DNA of 64,000 bases from a virus (IMGVR_UViG_3300021962_000072:1-64000), one strand, 5' to 3'; shown: positions 1 to 7,893, counted from the first letter of the stretch. The notes: generated by a model from the letters alone, not told the origin. Made by a program: numbers and translations.

Positions 1-5
1 CATAA

Positions 6-542
6 CAGGAAATAGAAAAAGATTTCTTCGACGATGTAGATATCGTATGCATTCCCGGTGGTATCGGTGATAGTGAAAGTTACAGATATCTAATGAAAGA
101 ACACAAAGACAAGATAAGACAGTTTGTCAGACGAGGTGGAAAGTACCTTGGAATATGCATGGGAGCATACTGGGCTGACAAACACTACTTTGATCTACTG
201 TGCGATATACGTGCGGATCAATACATAACTAGGCCGGGTGCCGACACACGCAGGCCACATGCTAAAAATCAACGAGTATTATGGAAAGGTGAAGAATATA
301 AAATGTTCTTCTACGACGGTTGTGCATTTTACGGAATGGGTTTAGATACAGCTAAGATATGGTCATTATATCCCAACGGTGACCCTATGGCCATAATACA
401 AGGACGTCTAGGATTGATAGGTTGTCATCCGGAAAGTGAACCACACTGGTATAACAGTTGGAGTTGGATGAACGGGAAATACCACAACGGTGAACATCAC
501 AAACTTCTGTTAGAGTTTGTAGATGAGCTTATGAAAAGTTAA
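6..542 (+). CDS. Partial BPL_N / class I glutamine amidotransferase-like protein
   Basis: The visible part resembles the BPL_N family, a class I amidotransferase-like fold. An IPGG turn is encoded at about 51-62, a GICMGAY nucleophile elbow (candidate Cys) follows at about 150-170, and GCHPESEP near the C-terminus is the usual His-x-Glu region. The first ATG is at 93, but the IPGG motif lies upstream of it, so translation must start earlier. In that frame there is a TAA at 3-5 and no standard start between it and 93. The gene is therefore cut by the window edge and also broken, frameshifted or mis-sequenced upstream. It ends convergently with the next gene, overlapping by 4 bases. Function is unknown; it could equally be a general amidotransferase-fold protein. 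Confidence 0.6.
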   Translation, partial: QEIEKDFFDDVDIVCIPGGIGDSESYRYLMKEHKDKIRQFVRRGGKYLGICMGAYWADKHYFDLLCDIRADQYITRPGADTRRPHAKNQRVLWKGEEYKMFFYDGCAFYGMGLDTAKIWSLYPNGDPMAIIQGRLGLIGCHPESEPHWYNSWSWMNGKYHNGEHHKLLLEFVDELMKS

Positions 543-898
543 TTCTTCTTTTCTTCTTTTTCTTTATTCTTTGCGCCGATGTTATCAGCTTCTTCCATTG
601 CATCGTGAAACTTAGCGTTAGCCTTAGCCTCTACGATAGCAGTCTCCATAACGCGGTCTGATTCAATCATTTTACCGCGTATGGTCAACACCGTATTAAC
701 TTTCTGATTTAGACGAATCAGATCGTTGTCTAGCATACGGATACGATCAATTAGTGCTATAAGCACAGTATTGGCGTCACTGATAACGGGCTTAACTTCT
801 TTTGTTGCCCATTCCCAAACATATTTGATAATGAAGCCCATTCCAACTGCCATCACAATCGGAAATCCATACTTATTGACTAACTCTACTACATCCAT
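539..898 (-). CDS. Small membrane protein with C-terminal coiled coil, holin-like
   Basis: A 119-residue protein. Residues 10-30 (YGFPIVMAVGMGFIIKYVWEW) form one membrane segment. The rest is charged and heptad-like (LDNDLIRLNQKVNTVL) with a Lys/Glu-rich tail. The N-terminal YGFP(I/V) signature followed by one helix resembles small holin-like and YvrJ/BhlA-type proteins, though this rests on pattern only. The gene at 1430-1711 is a paralogue with the same LGFP start and DNRVKTMNHDVVRIDTIV repeat. It is the last gene of a five-gene minus-strand operon of tiny proteins. Confidence 0.6.
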   Translation of the reverse strand: MDVVELVNKYGFPIVMAVGMGFIIKYVWEWATKEVKPVISDANTVLIALIDRIRMLDNDLIRLNQKVNTVLTIRGKMIESDRVMETAIVEAKANAKFHDAMEEADNIGAKNKEKEEKKN

Positions 899-902
899 GT
901 TC

Positions 903-1103
903 TTATCCTATTAATGGTTTGAAACAATTTACTATAGGTTTAAATGCCCATTCATAGCCTACAACTACACCTATAACAAATCCTATGCCTACTCCGAACA
1001 TTAATGATTTAAACATGTCACGGTCGTGCCATATGGGTTGACGTTTTAAATATTCTTGCATCTGGGGATTAAGGCTATCCCACCATTGCTTATACTTGCT
1101 CAT
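903..1103 (-). CDS. Small single-pass membrane protein
   Basis: A 66-residue protein. Its N-terminal half is polar and aromatic (KQWWDSLNPQMQEYL) and is followed by a glycine-rich membrane segment (LMFGVGIGFVIGVVVGYEW). It overlaps the gene upstream of it by 14 bases. No family was recognised. Its place between holin-like genes suggests a membrane or lysis-associated role, but this is inference from context. Confidence 0.55.
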   Translation of the reverse strand: MSKYKQWWDSLNPQMQEYLKRQPIWHDRDMFKSLMFGVGIGFVIGVVVGYEWAFKPIVNCFKPLIG

Positions 1104-1287
1104 TGTCTATCGATCCTTTTACGATAAATTTTTCTAGGTCTCCGACTTTGCGCAGCATCTGGCGACCGTTGATATTAACCAACTTGAAATAATCTCCGCC
1201 CTTCCATCCGAGCTTGTCACTGTCGAATTCCTCATCTAAAATGATTCCTTCTTTGTCACAATTCCAGGAGTAGTCTACATACAACAT
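1090..1287 (-). CDS. Small acidic hypothetical protein
   Basis: A 65-residue soluble protein (GWKGGDYFKLVNINGRQMLRKV) with no membrane segment. The WKGGDYFKLVN pattern occurs in small unnamed phage proteins that resemble short beta-barrel domains. It shares a base with the stop codon of the gene upstream of it in the operon and overlaps the gene downstream of it. Function is unknown. Confidence 0.55.
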   Translation of the reverse strand: MLYVDYSWNCDKEGIILDEEFDSDKLGWKGGDYFKLVNINGRQMLRKVGDLEKFIVKGSIDNEQV

Positions 1288-1430
1288 TATCTACCCTGTC
1301 CTCTATAGGCTTTGTGCGTTTTTCTTTCAGTCTTGTTCATAGAACTAGTTTTAACTCTGCCGCCCTGTTTTGTTCTTTTTACAACAGAGTTATGTGTCTT
1401 TCCAGATGTGCTACCTTTTGCTTTAGCCAT
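1287..1430 (-). CDS. Very small basic protein (47 aa)
   Basis: A 47-codon reading frame rich in Lys, Arg, Thr and Ser (begins MAKAKGSTSGKTHNS, ends KAYRGQGR). It fits exactly between its neighbours: its start overlaps the TAA of the 1430-1711 gene (TAATG) and its own TAA overlaps the ATG at 1287. The tight coupling on both sides supports translation. It could bind nucleic acid by charge alone. No family was recognised. Confidence 0.6.
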   Translation of the reverse strand: MAKAKGSTSGKTHNSVVKRTKQGGRVKTSSMNKTERKTHKAYRGQGR

Positions 1431-1711
1431 TAGTCTCTCCTTGCGTCATTTTTACCGTCTGCACGAGCAATACGGTCTACGTCTGGTCTTAAACCCAGTG
1501 CGTTACTAACTATCGTATCGATACGAACAACATCGTGATTCATTGTTTTGACACGATTATCGAGAGCAGTGATGATCCCGGCCATTCCTTTGATGCTGCC
1601 TAAAACGCCCTGTAGCAAAAGTTTGATGGTCAAGTAAACGAAGTAACCGCCGGCTAATGCAGCAGCTACAGGAAATCCTAGATCTCCGATTATTTTGAAA
1701 ACTTCATTCAT
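1430..1711 (-). CDS. Small membrane protein, holin-like, paralogue of 539-898
   Basis: A 93-residue protein with an N-terminal membrane segment (LGFPVAAALAGGYFVYLTI) and a heptad-rich C-terminal half (LDNRVKTMNHDVVRIDTIV). The layout is the same as that of the gene at 539-898, pointing to duplication inside this operon. It is the first gene of the minus-strand operon. The 90-base gap to the divergent gene at 1803 holds a plus-strand consensus promoter. Holin-like function is only suggested by topology. Confidence 0.55.
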   Translation of the reverse strand: MNEVFKIIGDLGFPVAAALAGGYFVYLTIKLLLQGVLGSIKGMAGIITALDNRVKTMNHDVVRIDTIVSNALGLRPDVDRIARADGKNDARRD

Positions 1712-1748
1712 TCGCTCCCGCTCCTAACTTATATGTGTATTTAACTAC

Positions 1749-1777
1749 TTGACACTCAAATTATCAGGCTATATAAT
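1749..1777 (+). promoter_or_regulatory. Consensus sigma70-type promoter
   Basis: TTGACA at 1749-1754 and TATAAT at 1772-1777 are separated by exactly 17 bases. This is a perfect match to the host housekeeping promoter. It drives the plus-strand operon that starts at 1803, with a leader of about 20 bases. Confidence 0.85.
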
Positions 1778-1802
1778 ATACGTATATTTCTATAAATTCA
1801 TT

Positions 1803-2606
1803 ATGCGAATCAAACTAGTATCAGACCTACATTTGGAGTTTTCGGATATCAATATCCAAAATGACCAAAACTACGATGTGCTTATTCTGAGCGGTGATAT
1901 CCTTGTGGCTAGTAAAGTACTGAAACCTGAAAGCGAATACGGTATTCGTTTCCGTGACTTCTTGAAGCGTGTGAGCTTTCAATTCCCGCATGTGATCTAT
2001 ATTGCTGGCAATCACGAGTTCTACGACAGCGGTCGATTCTTTGACAGCATCGATTGGTTACGTGCTGCCTGCGGGGTTCACGACAATATCTATTTCTTAG
2101 AAAGGGATGTTAAGGTAATAGACGATGTTACATTCATCGGTGCTACTCTATGGACTGATCTTAACCGAGGTGATCCATTGACCATGCATTTTATACGAGA
2201 TCGCATGAATGACTATCGTGCCATTAGGAATGACAAAAAAGGTTTTGTTAACTTAAAGCCCGCCGACACATACGAACGTCATATTAACACTAAGCAATAC
2301 ATCGAAACTGTATTGAAAGAAAACAAAGATAAGAAGTGTGTGGTAGTTACACATCACGCTCCTACCTATCAGAGTGTAAGCGAATACTACAGGCCAGATC
2401 ATTTAATGAATGGTGCATACTACAGTGAGCTCACGGATCTCATATTAGATCATCCACAGATAGTGCTGTGGACACACGGGCATATGCATCAGCCGTTTGA
2501 TTACCTAGTCGGTACTACTCGAGTTGTCTGCAATCCTAGAGGTTACGAAAGCGCAACCTACAGCGAACAAACAGGCTGGGATCCAAATATCTTAATCGAA
2601 GTGTAA
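1803..2606 (+). CDS. Calcineurin-like metallophosphoesterase
   Basis: A 267-residue protein with all metal-binding blocks of the calcineurin-like phosphoesterase family: DLH at residues 8-10, GD at 31-32, GNHE at 69-72, HH at 184-185 and GHMH at 226-229. It probably hydrolyses a phosphodiester or phosphomonoester with two metal ions; the substrate is unknown. A longer frame begins with TTG at 1749, but that is inside the promoter -35 box, so the ATG at 1803 is the start. A second, smaller phosphoesterase lies at 55017. Confidence 0.9.
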   Translation: MRIKLVSDLHLEFSDINIQNDQNYDVLILSGDILVASKVLKPESEYGIRFRDFLKRVSFQFPHVIYIAGNHEFYDSGRFFDSIDWLRAACGVHDNIYFLERDVKVIDDVTFIGATLWTDLNRGDPLTMHFIRDRMNDYRAIRNDKKGFVNLKPADTYERHINTKQYIETVLKENKDKKCVVVTHHAPTYQSVSEYYRPDHLMNGAYYSELTDLILDHPQIVLWTHGHMHQPFDYLVGTTRVVCNPRGYESATYSEQTGWDPNILIEV

Positions 2607-2637
2607 ATACATCTACACTTTGATTAAGGATTGGCCG

Positions 2638-3456
2638 ATGATTAGAATTTTATTATCTATGCTGTTATTCTTTTGCATAAACTCCTATGCGAAATCACAA
2701 CCACATACTGTTTATCTTTATAACATCACTAAGCAAGAATCGGTGATCGCAAATCATATAGACGATGTAAGGCCAATCGCTAGCATTACTAAATTGATGA
2801 CTGCTGTAGTGTCTTTAGATTATACCCGAGACATGAACGAGAGACTTATGCTCAGTCGTAAAGCAGGCAGCAGTCTACCCAGGCAAAAATATCCCAGAGG
2901 AGATATTCTAAATGCTATGTTAGTTAGATCTGACAATGGCAGCGCAGAAACTATAGCAGAGCACTATCCCGGAGGCAGAGAAGAATTCTTATCGGCTATG
3001 AATAGCAAAGCTCGTGAGATAGGAATGACGGAAACACACTTCGATGATCCAACGGGATTACTAGCCACTAACATCAGTACAGCTAAAGATCTTTCGATAC
3101 TGCTAAAGTATGCATTAAGATACGAACATATTAAAAAAATCAGTATTAAAAAACACACTATAGTTGAAGTTCAATATAAAAAGAAAATACGTAAGATTAA
3201 TCTTAACAATACTAATAGTCCAATACTTTTTGAGTTTGATAATGTCCTAGTAACAAAGACTGGTTACACATCTAAAGCCGGTAAGTGTATTGCAATGGTG
3301 GTTGAAAAGGGAAATCAAAAATACACTATTGTTATATTAGGAGCCAAAACAGTAGCACAACGTATTGACTTAATTAAAGACTTAATGTATAATCACCTTA
3401 ATGATGATGAGATAATAATCGAAGCCGAACCACCACCATTAGGTAATCCAATATGA
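2638..3456 (+). CDS. D-alanyl-D-alanine carboxypeptidase/endopeptidase (peptidase S11)
   Basis: A 272-residue secreted penicillin-binding protein. Residues 1-19 form a signal peptide (MIRILLSMLLFFCINSYA). The three active-site motifs follow in order: SITK at 49-52 (nucleophile Ser49), SDN at 98-100 and KTG at 207-209. This is the S11 (PBP5/PBP7-like) family, which trims or cuts peptidoglycan peptides in the periplasm. The ATG at 2638 follows AAGGA at 7 bases. It is shorter than cellular PBP5 and lacks a C-terminal membrane anchor, as in PBP7-type endopeptidases. In a phage it could alter the wall during infection or help lysis. Confidence 0.9.
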   Translation: MIRILLSMLLFFCINSYAKSQPHTVYLYNITKQESVIANHIDDVRPIASITKLMTAVVSLDYTRDMNERLMLSRKAGSSLPRQKYPRGDILNAMLVRSDNGSAETIAEHYPGGREEFLSAMNSKAREIGMTETHFDDPTGLLATNISTAKDLSILLKYALRYEHIKKISIKKHTIVEVQYKKKIRKINLNNTNSPILFEFDNVLVTKTGYTSKAGKCIAMVVEKGNQKYTIVILGAKTVAQRIDLIKDLMYNHLNDDEIIIEAEPPPLGNPI

Positions 3457-3920
3457 CCAATGATAAACTGATAGAAGAAATCAAAGGAATCCGCCGAATA
3501 GTCATTAACAAATGCCACGGCGGATTTGGTTTGAGTAACGAAGCTGTTCTTAGATACCTAGAACTTTCAGGTACAAGAGTTTGGCCCGAAGCTAATGAGA
3601 AGTTTGGGGGTATAATTCCTTTTACATACTTTTTGGTTCCTCCGGAAGAACGTATACCTGGAGATCCGGACAACTGGCACGACATGACATTAGCTGAACG
3701 TGCTGCCCACAATGCTGCATACAGCAAGACAGTTTTTTACGATCGAGAAGTAGCTCGCGACGATCCTTATCTTGTTAAGGTAGTTCAAGAATTGGGAGAA
3801 CAAGCCAATGGAGATCATGCAAATCTAAGAGTTGTAGAAGTTCCTGCAGATGTTGATTGGATCGTAGAAGAATATGACGGACTCGAATGGATCGCTGAGA
3901 GACATAGGACATGGGATTAG
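3453..3920 (+). CDS. Conserved phage protein with KCHGGFGLS motif
   Basis: A 155-residue soluble protein, joined by ATGA to the carboxypeptidase gene. The N-terminal INKCHGGFGLSNEAVLRYLEL stretch is typical of a family of unnamed proteins in phages and large viruses. The C-terminus (LRVVEVPADVDWIVEEYDGLEWI) is also typical of that family. I know no assigned activity. It ends in TAG, which is rare in this window, and overlaps the next start by 10 bases. Confidence 0.7.
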   Translation: MTNDKLIEEIKGIRRIVINKCHGGFGLSNEAVLRYLELSGTRVWPEANEKFGGIIPFTYFLVPPEERIPGDPDNWHDMTLAERAAHNAAYSKTVFYDREVARDDPYLVKVVQELGEQANGDHANLRVVEVPADVDWIVEEYDGLEWIAERHRTWD

Positions 3921-4174
3921 GCAAAGGTTTGAAGGTTGGTAGTGTGAGCGAGATCTTGGCAACAAGAGCTCGCGCCACCTTCTCTCATCGTATTAACTTT
4001 GATAATGTAGCATATCTCAATCTTGATGAGATGAAGTGGTGGTGCGAAGAAAACTGTCAAGATCTTTGGCGAGCAGAAACTACCCACGCACTGTATTGGC
4101 AGTTTGCCAATGAGAAAGATGCTATGATGTTTATGCTACGTTGGGGTAGCGCAGAAGGGAACAAATTAAAATGA
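3911..4174 (+). CDS. Small protein of tandem DAxxFxLRW family, copy 1
   Basis: An 87-residue protein. The C-terminal half carries WWCEENCQDLW, then FANEKDAMMFMLRWG. The signature F-x-N/K-E-x-D-A-x-x-F-x-L-R/K-W recurs in the genes at 4171, 4379 and 5105 and more weakly at 5365, so these are a tandemly duplicated family. It overlaps the next gene by 4 bases (ATGA). Function is unknown; the fold looks like a small alpha/beta domain. Confidence 0.65.
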   Translation: MGLGKGLKVGSVSEILATRARATFSHRINFDNVAYLNLDEMKWWCEENCQDLWRAETTHALYWQFANEKDAMMFMLRWGSAEGNKLK

Positions 4175-4377
4175 TTGCCGTTGAATTTGGAAAAGACCGT
4201 TATCATCTACAAGAAGAAATGATCAAATGGTGTCGTACTACCCTTGGCAAGGGCGGCTGGGCTGCTAACTTAGAATTAAGTGACAATAACTGGTCAGTGG
4301 ATAGTATGTTCGGTAATACCTTCTTTAAATTTAAAGAAAGCAAAGATGCCGTGTTATTTCAATTGAGGTGGGCATGA
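4171..4377 (+). CDS. Small protein of tandem DAxxFxLRW family, copy 2
   Basis: A 68-residue protein and the shortest copy of the family. It has EMIKWCRTTLGKGGW in the middle and FKESKDAVLFQLRWA at the end. The shared C-terminal signature and the adjacent position support duplication. No catalytic residues are obvious. Confidence 0.6.
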   Translation: MIAVEFGKDRYHLQEEMIKWCRTTLGKGGWAANLELSDNNWSVDSMFGNTFFKFKESKDAVLFQLRWA

Positions 4378-4378
4378 T

Positions 4379-4678
4379 ATGAAAAAGAAAAAACTATTAA
4401 CAGATCGCTCCGGAGACCTGCAGGAAAAAATGCTAGAAGAATCAGCTAAGGCGATGGCTAATGATATTGATAGAGAAGTACTGTGGGGTATGCTCGAGGG
4501 TATAGGATGGACTAGAGCAGGATGTTATCCTCGAGCACATTTCGTTACTGCTGACAGGATCAAAGAAATACACGATTGGGTTAAAAATAACGCCAAGGGT
4601 CATTACGAAAATCATCATACAGATTTTATATTTGAAAATTCACAAGACGCAGTAAATTTTATATTGAGATGGAAGTAA
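4379..4678 (+). CDS. Small protein of tandem DAxxFxLRW family, copy 3
   Basis: A 99-residue protein. The N-terminal 30 residues are charged (MKKKKLLTDRSGDLQEKML). The family domain then ends in FENSQDAVNFILRWK. The ATG follows the previous TGA by one base. Function is unknown. Confidence 0.6.
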   Translation: MKKKKLLTDRSGDLQEKMLEESAKAMANDIDREVLWGMLEGIGWTRAGCYPRAHFVTADRIKEIHDWVKNNAKGHYENHHTDFIFENSQDAVNFILRWK

Positions 4679-4709
4679 GAATACGCTGAATTATTTGATA
4701 TATTAACTT

Positions 4710-5108
4710 ATGGCGATCAAGAAAAAAATACAGTGGCCTGATGCTAGAGATTTTACTGCTCAAATAAATCAGCAGTTGGCGGATAGTTACTTCCAATACC
4801 ACTCTCCCTTCACTCACAAGCCCCCACGCCATAAGTACAACATCGTAGGAGATCGTGTGGAAGAATGTAAAGAATTTGTAGTTCACTCATTCCAAATGGG
4901 TGATGTTGAAGATCCTGATCTTTATGCAGCTGAACCTTTATGGAAATGGCAAAACAGTGACATAGGCCAATGGGTAATGAAGAATGCCGCAGATACTCCT
5001 ACCTGGCATAGAATGGCCGATGCAGTTACCTATGGATATCGATATCAGATACGTGCTAAGTTTATGGGTCCAGCACTAACTGAATACCTTCTTAGAAGCA
5101 GTAAATGA
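4710..5108 (+). CDS. Hypothetical protein (132 aa)
   Basis: A soluble, aromatic-rich protein beginning MAIKKKIQWPDARDFTAQINQ. It sits inside the tandem small-gene family but lacks the C-terminal DAxxFxLRW signature; it ends ALTEYLLRSSK. A 31-base spacer lies upstream and an ATGA overlap downstream. No family was recognised. Confidence 0.55.
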   Translation: MAIKKKIQWPDARDFTAQINQQLADSYFQYHSPFTHKPPRHKYNIVGDRVEECKEFVVHSFQMGDVEDPDLYAAEPLWKWQNSDIGQWVMKNAADTPTWHRMADAVTYGYRYQIRAKFMGPALTEYLLRSSK

Positions 5109-5368
5109 CAGACGGTAAACAAGTAATGGAAAAAATAGCACACAAAAAAATTGGTGCTATGATGATGGAAAATGATAAGTTGATGCAGATACTGCAAGAC
5201 TATCATATAGTGAGGTTAGAACAGGACGACGACTTCAATGATAAATTATCCTGGTGCATGGAACACTGTCAACAGAAATTCCGTGACATAAGAGAAGATG
5301 ATTGCCGTGCTTGGTATTTTCAAAACGAACAAGATGCTACAATGTTTGCATTGAAATGGAGTAAATGA
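5105..5368 (+). CDS. Small protein of tandem DAxxFxLRW family, copy 4
   Basis: An 87-residue protein with LSWCMEHCQQKFRDI and the C-terminal FQNEQDATMFALKWSK signature. The W-C-x-x-H-C pattern matches W-C-E-E-N-C in copy 1, so the paired cysteines may be functional. It is coupled on both sides by ATGA overlaps. Confidence 0.65.
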   Translation: MTDGKQVMEKIAHKKIGAMMMENDKLMQILQDYHIVRLEQDDDFNDKLSWCMEHCQQKFRDIREDDCRAWYFQNEQDATMFALKWSK

Positions 5369-5637
5369 TGTATGTATATTCGGATGATTGGAAGAAATTC
5401 AAACCTCCTGATGAAGTGTTACAGCAATGTTATCAAATATTGATAACGGACGACGAATCAAAACGTGCAGGAATGCCATTCTGGAAAATAAAGAAATGGT
5501 GTTTAGAACATACAGAAAGCTTTGTTTGGATGGATGTTACTGATGTTAGCGACGCTAGCTATCATTGGGATGAAATCGCTGCCTATTATTTTCTTAAAGA
5601 ATCAGATAAGATGTTGGTTGCATTAAAATTTAAATGA
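5365..5637 (+). CDS. Divergent member of tandem DAxxFxLRW family, copy 5
   Basis: A 90-residue protein with KKWCLEHTESFVW and a weaker terminal signature (YFLKESDKMLVALKFK). The W-C-x-E-H core is kept while the second Cys is lost. It is probably the oldest or most diverged copy. Function is unknown. Confidence 0.55.
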   Translation: MMYVYSDDWKKFKPPDEVLQQCYQILITDDESKRAGMPFWKIKKWCLEHTESFVWMDVTDVSDASYHWDEIAAYYFLKESDKMLVALKFK

Positions 5638-5673
5638 TGTTATAGTTATTGAAGTTAACAACATTTGGATTCA

Positions 5674-6123
5674 ATGATGTACGACGAAGATCAATACGAA
5701 GCATTTGCTAAAGAAATGGAAACACGACATCCTGAGATGTTTAAAAATGCCTACGGTGGATTTGCTGTAGGTGCAGGATGGTGGCCTATCCTACAAGAAC
5801 TCTGTAGGCAAATAGATTCTTATACACAATGGCGCAATAAAACACGCGAGTCATTGCTCAAAGACAACCCTCACGATCATCCCATCCCTGATGCAGTTCC
5901 TCAGGTAACTGTTGCACAGATCAAAGAGAAGTTCGGCGGTTTGCGTTTTTACTACGACGGTGGGGACGAACATATTAGCGGAATGGTGCGTATGGCAGAA
6001 ATATGGGCCGGTCACTCTTGTGAAGAATGTGGTAAGCCGGGCAAACAACGCAGTGGCGGATGGATTAAAACTTTGTGTGATGAACACGAAATCGCACGTC
6101 AACAGAAGTATAGGAATCAATAA
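5674..6123 (+). CDS. Conserved phage protein with IKEKFGGLRFYYDGGD motif and zinc-binding end
   Basis: A 149-residue protein of a family common in tailed phages. The central VAQIKEKFGGLRFYYDGGDE block is followed by CEECGKPGKQRSGGWIKTLCDEH, a C-x2-C plus Cys-x2-His arrangement that probably binds zinc. A TTG at 5665 extends the frame, but the ATG pair at 5674 and 5677 is preferred. No biochemical role is known to me. Confidence 0.7.
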   Translation: MMYDEDQYEAFAKEMETRHPEMFKNAYGGFAVGAGWWPILQELCRQIDSYTQWRNKTRESLLKDNPHDHPIPDAVPQVTVAQIKEKFGGLRFYYDGGDEHISGMVRMAEIWAGHSCEECGKPGKQRSGGWIKTLCDEHEIARQQKYRNQ

Positions 6124-6524
6124 TGAAGATCGGTTTTAGTCTTGGTCGTTGCATCCGTGACATTGTCAACGAAGAAGTTTCTGTTGACGATGTTGCATTC
6201 CTTATCACTGCTACAAACATTAAAACTGAAGAACAAATAGACAATGTGATCAGTGTCTACATGGGAGAACCAGGATATCTCTTAGGATTAGATTTTGAAA
6301 AGTGTAAAGAAGTAGCACATATACTGTGGGATAGTAATAGAATTATTCAACCTCGAGCCCAAGGTATGCATCGTCATATGCAACCCGAAAGCTCAATTTG
6401 GGTCGACATGTTTCCCACGACACTGAGTGAAAATGAATCTGTTAAGAAATCCTGGGATGCTTATAGATTTATGTTGCACATGGTAGAGAATGTCGACACC
6501 GAATCAATGGAGGCATTTAAGTGA
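6123..6524 (+). CDS. Hypothetical protein (133 aa)
   Basis: A soluble, slightly acidic protein (ATNIKTEEQIDNVISVYMGEP). Its TAATG start overlaps the previous stop, and ATGA/GTGA coupling follows. No motif was recognised. Codon use and spacing match the operon, so it is probably real. Confidence 0.55.
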   Translation: MKIGFSLGRCIRDIVNEEVSVDDVAFLITATNIKTEEQIDNVISVYMGEPGYLLGLDFEKCKEVAHILWDSNRIIQPRAQGMHRHMQPESSIWVDMFPTTLSENESVKKSWDAYRFMLHMVENVDTESMEAFK

Positions 6525-6814
6525 TCAGTTTTAGTTTTAACATACGCAATCCCTGGAGTGATCGTTGGGAATGTATTAAGACCTGGGCAGGTGACACTCC
6601 CTTCAAGAATAAGTTTTGGGAAGCACAAGTCGACCGTACCAGCGATGTGATAGGTTTGGAATTCCGATACACCATCCGACAAGACCATGCAGGACTGTAT
6701 GTGTCTTTAGCATTATTTGGTTATGACGTAATTTTTAACATCTATGATAGTCGCCACTGGAATGATGAAGCTGGTCGCTATTATATCTACAACGAAGAAA
6801 AGGAAATGCATTAA
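6521..6814 (+). CDS. Hypothetical protein (97 aa), GTG start
   Basis: The start is GTG (GTGA overlap with the previous TGA). The protein is aromatic-rich (FNIRNPWSDRWECIKTW) and ends in a region rich in Tyr and Asp (YDSRHWNDEAGRYYIYNEE). It resembles small phage proteins of unknown function. No metal or catalytic motif is clear. Confidence 0.5.
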   Translation: MISFSFNIRNPWSDRWECIKTWAGDTPFKNKFWEAQVDRTSDVIGLEFRYTIRQDHAGLYVSLALFGYDVIFNIYDSRHWNDEAGRYYIYNEEKEMH

Positions 6815-7048
6815 ATGAGTATCGAACAATCATCAGTGTTTTTAGCAGGCAGCATCTTAACTATGTTAGGATTTATTGTTCTTGTTATCGGTATCGTAGT
6901 AATTAATAACATACTATCTAAATACTGGAAACCTGTAAAATTGTTTACTCCTGATAGTTGGAAGGCATTTAACCCTCCGCCTCACGAGTATGCAGATAAG
7001 ATTTCTCCATCGTTTGAAGAATCTACAAAGGAAGTTAACAAGAAATGA
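6815..7048 (+). CDS. Small single-pass membrane protein
   Basis: A 77-residue protein. Residues 9-34 form a membrane segment (FLAGSILTMLGFIVLVIGIV). The cytoplasmic tail contains FTPDSWKAFNPPPHEYADK. It begins directly after the previous stop. It is followed by another membrane protein, so the pair may act together. Function is unknown. Confidence 0.55.
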   Translation: MSIEQSSVFLAGSILTMLGFIVLVIGIVVINNILSKYWKPVKLFTPDSWKAFNPPPHEYADKISPSFEESTKEVNKK

Positions 7049-7416
7049 CATCACTAGACATCATCCTTGTATTATCTCTTTTAGGAATCAAACACTTTTT
7101 TGCTGACTTTGTTTGGCAGTTTGATTACATGGTCCGTGAAAAAGGTTATTACGGACAACGGGGAGGCATCGATCATAGTCTAATCCACGCTGTACTTACA
7201 TTGTTTGTTTTAGTTCCATTTGCAGGAACCTTTGACGCCTTTATTCTAGCTATGCTAGATGGCATAGTTCACTATCACATTGATTGGGCCAAGATGACCA
7301 TTAATCGAAACAAAGACCTATCTCCTGAAGATAGAGAATTTTGGATTTGGTTAGGCTTAGATCAAATGGCACACTTTTTAACTTACGTAGGCGTTGTTGC
7401 AATTCTAATCCTTTGA
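7045..7416 (+). CDS. Polytopic membrane protein, DUF3307-like
   Basis: A 123-residue protein with about three hydrophobic segments. The start (LLGIKHFFADFVWQFDYMVREKG) followed by a histidine-rich HSLIHAVLTLFV recalls the DUF3307 family found in phages and bacteria. Conserved His and Asp residues (DHSLIHA, DGIVHYHIDW) lie at segment edges. The role is unknown. It is coupled by ATGA to the gene upstream. Confidence 0.55.
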   Translation: MTSLDIILVLSLLGIKHFFADFVWQFDYMVREKGYYGQRGGIDHSLIHAVLTLFVLVPFAGTFDAFILAMLDGIVHYHIDWAKMTINRNKDLSPEDREFWIWLGLDQMAHFLTYVGVVAILIL

Positions 7417-7431
7417 CAGTATAATAATGTC

Positions 7432-7893
7432 ATGAAAAAGATTTTCTACGAAAAGAAAGGTCGCAGATATGTTCCAGTAATGGAATATGACAATGATCTT
7501 TTGGACAGCTTCACTAAAGGTACTCATCTAGTGCAGGTGTACCCGGGTGGCAGTAGTAGAAGGTATAATATTGATCCTGCATATGCTCCAATGATAGCCG
7601 CAGGTCGTGTAGCCGAAGATGCTATCAGCACTGCTGTAATGAAAGCTACAGAAGTGCGACCGAAGCGTAAGGCTATGACTCAGGAAGAAATTGATGCTTG
7701 GAACAACCTCATAGAAGTTTGGGGTGAAGAAGCTCGTAGTCTTATCCGGCCCTGTGCTCGGGATGTTGCCGAAGCAGGGGTCAAGGCAATGATGGAAGAA
7801 GCAGAAAAGCTTTTAGAACACGAAGGTGTTCGCAAGGCATACGATCATTTTATTTTGATGTGTGAACTTACTAAGGAGCAAGAACGTGTTTAA
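7432..7893 (+). CDS. Hypothetical protein (153 aa)
   Basis: A soluble protein. Its N-terminal part (GTHLVQVYPGGSSRRYNIDPAY) looks like a small beta domain and the rest is helical. Related sequences occur in T4-like and other large phages. The upstream gap holds TTGACA directly against TATAAT, which is not a spaced promoter. Function is unknown. Confidence 0.55.
   Translation: MKKIFYEKKGRRYVPVMEYDNDLLDSFTKGTHLVQVYPGGSSRRYNIDPAYAPMIAAGRVAEDAISTAVMKATEVRPKRKAMTQEEIDAWNNLIEVWGEEARSLIRPCARDVAEAGVKAMMEEAEKLLEHEGVRKAYDHFILMCELTKEQERV

Noticed and set aside
7413-7431. Promoter TTGACA/TATAAT before 7432
   Set aside because: The two boxes are almost adjacent, so they cannot serve as a -35/-10 pair.
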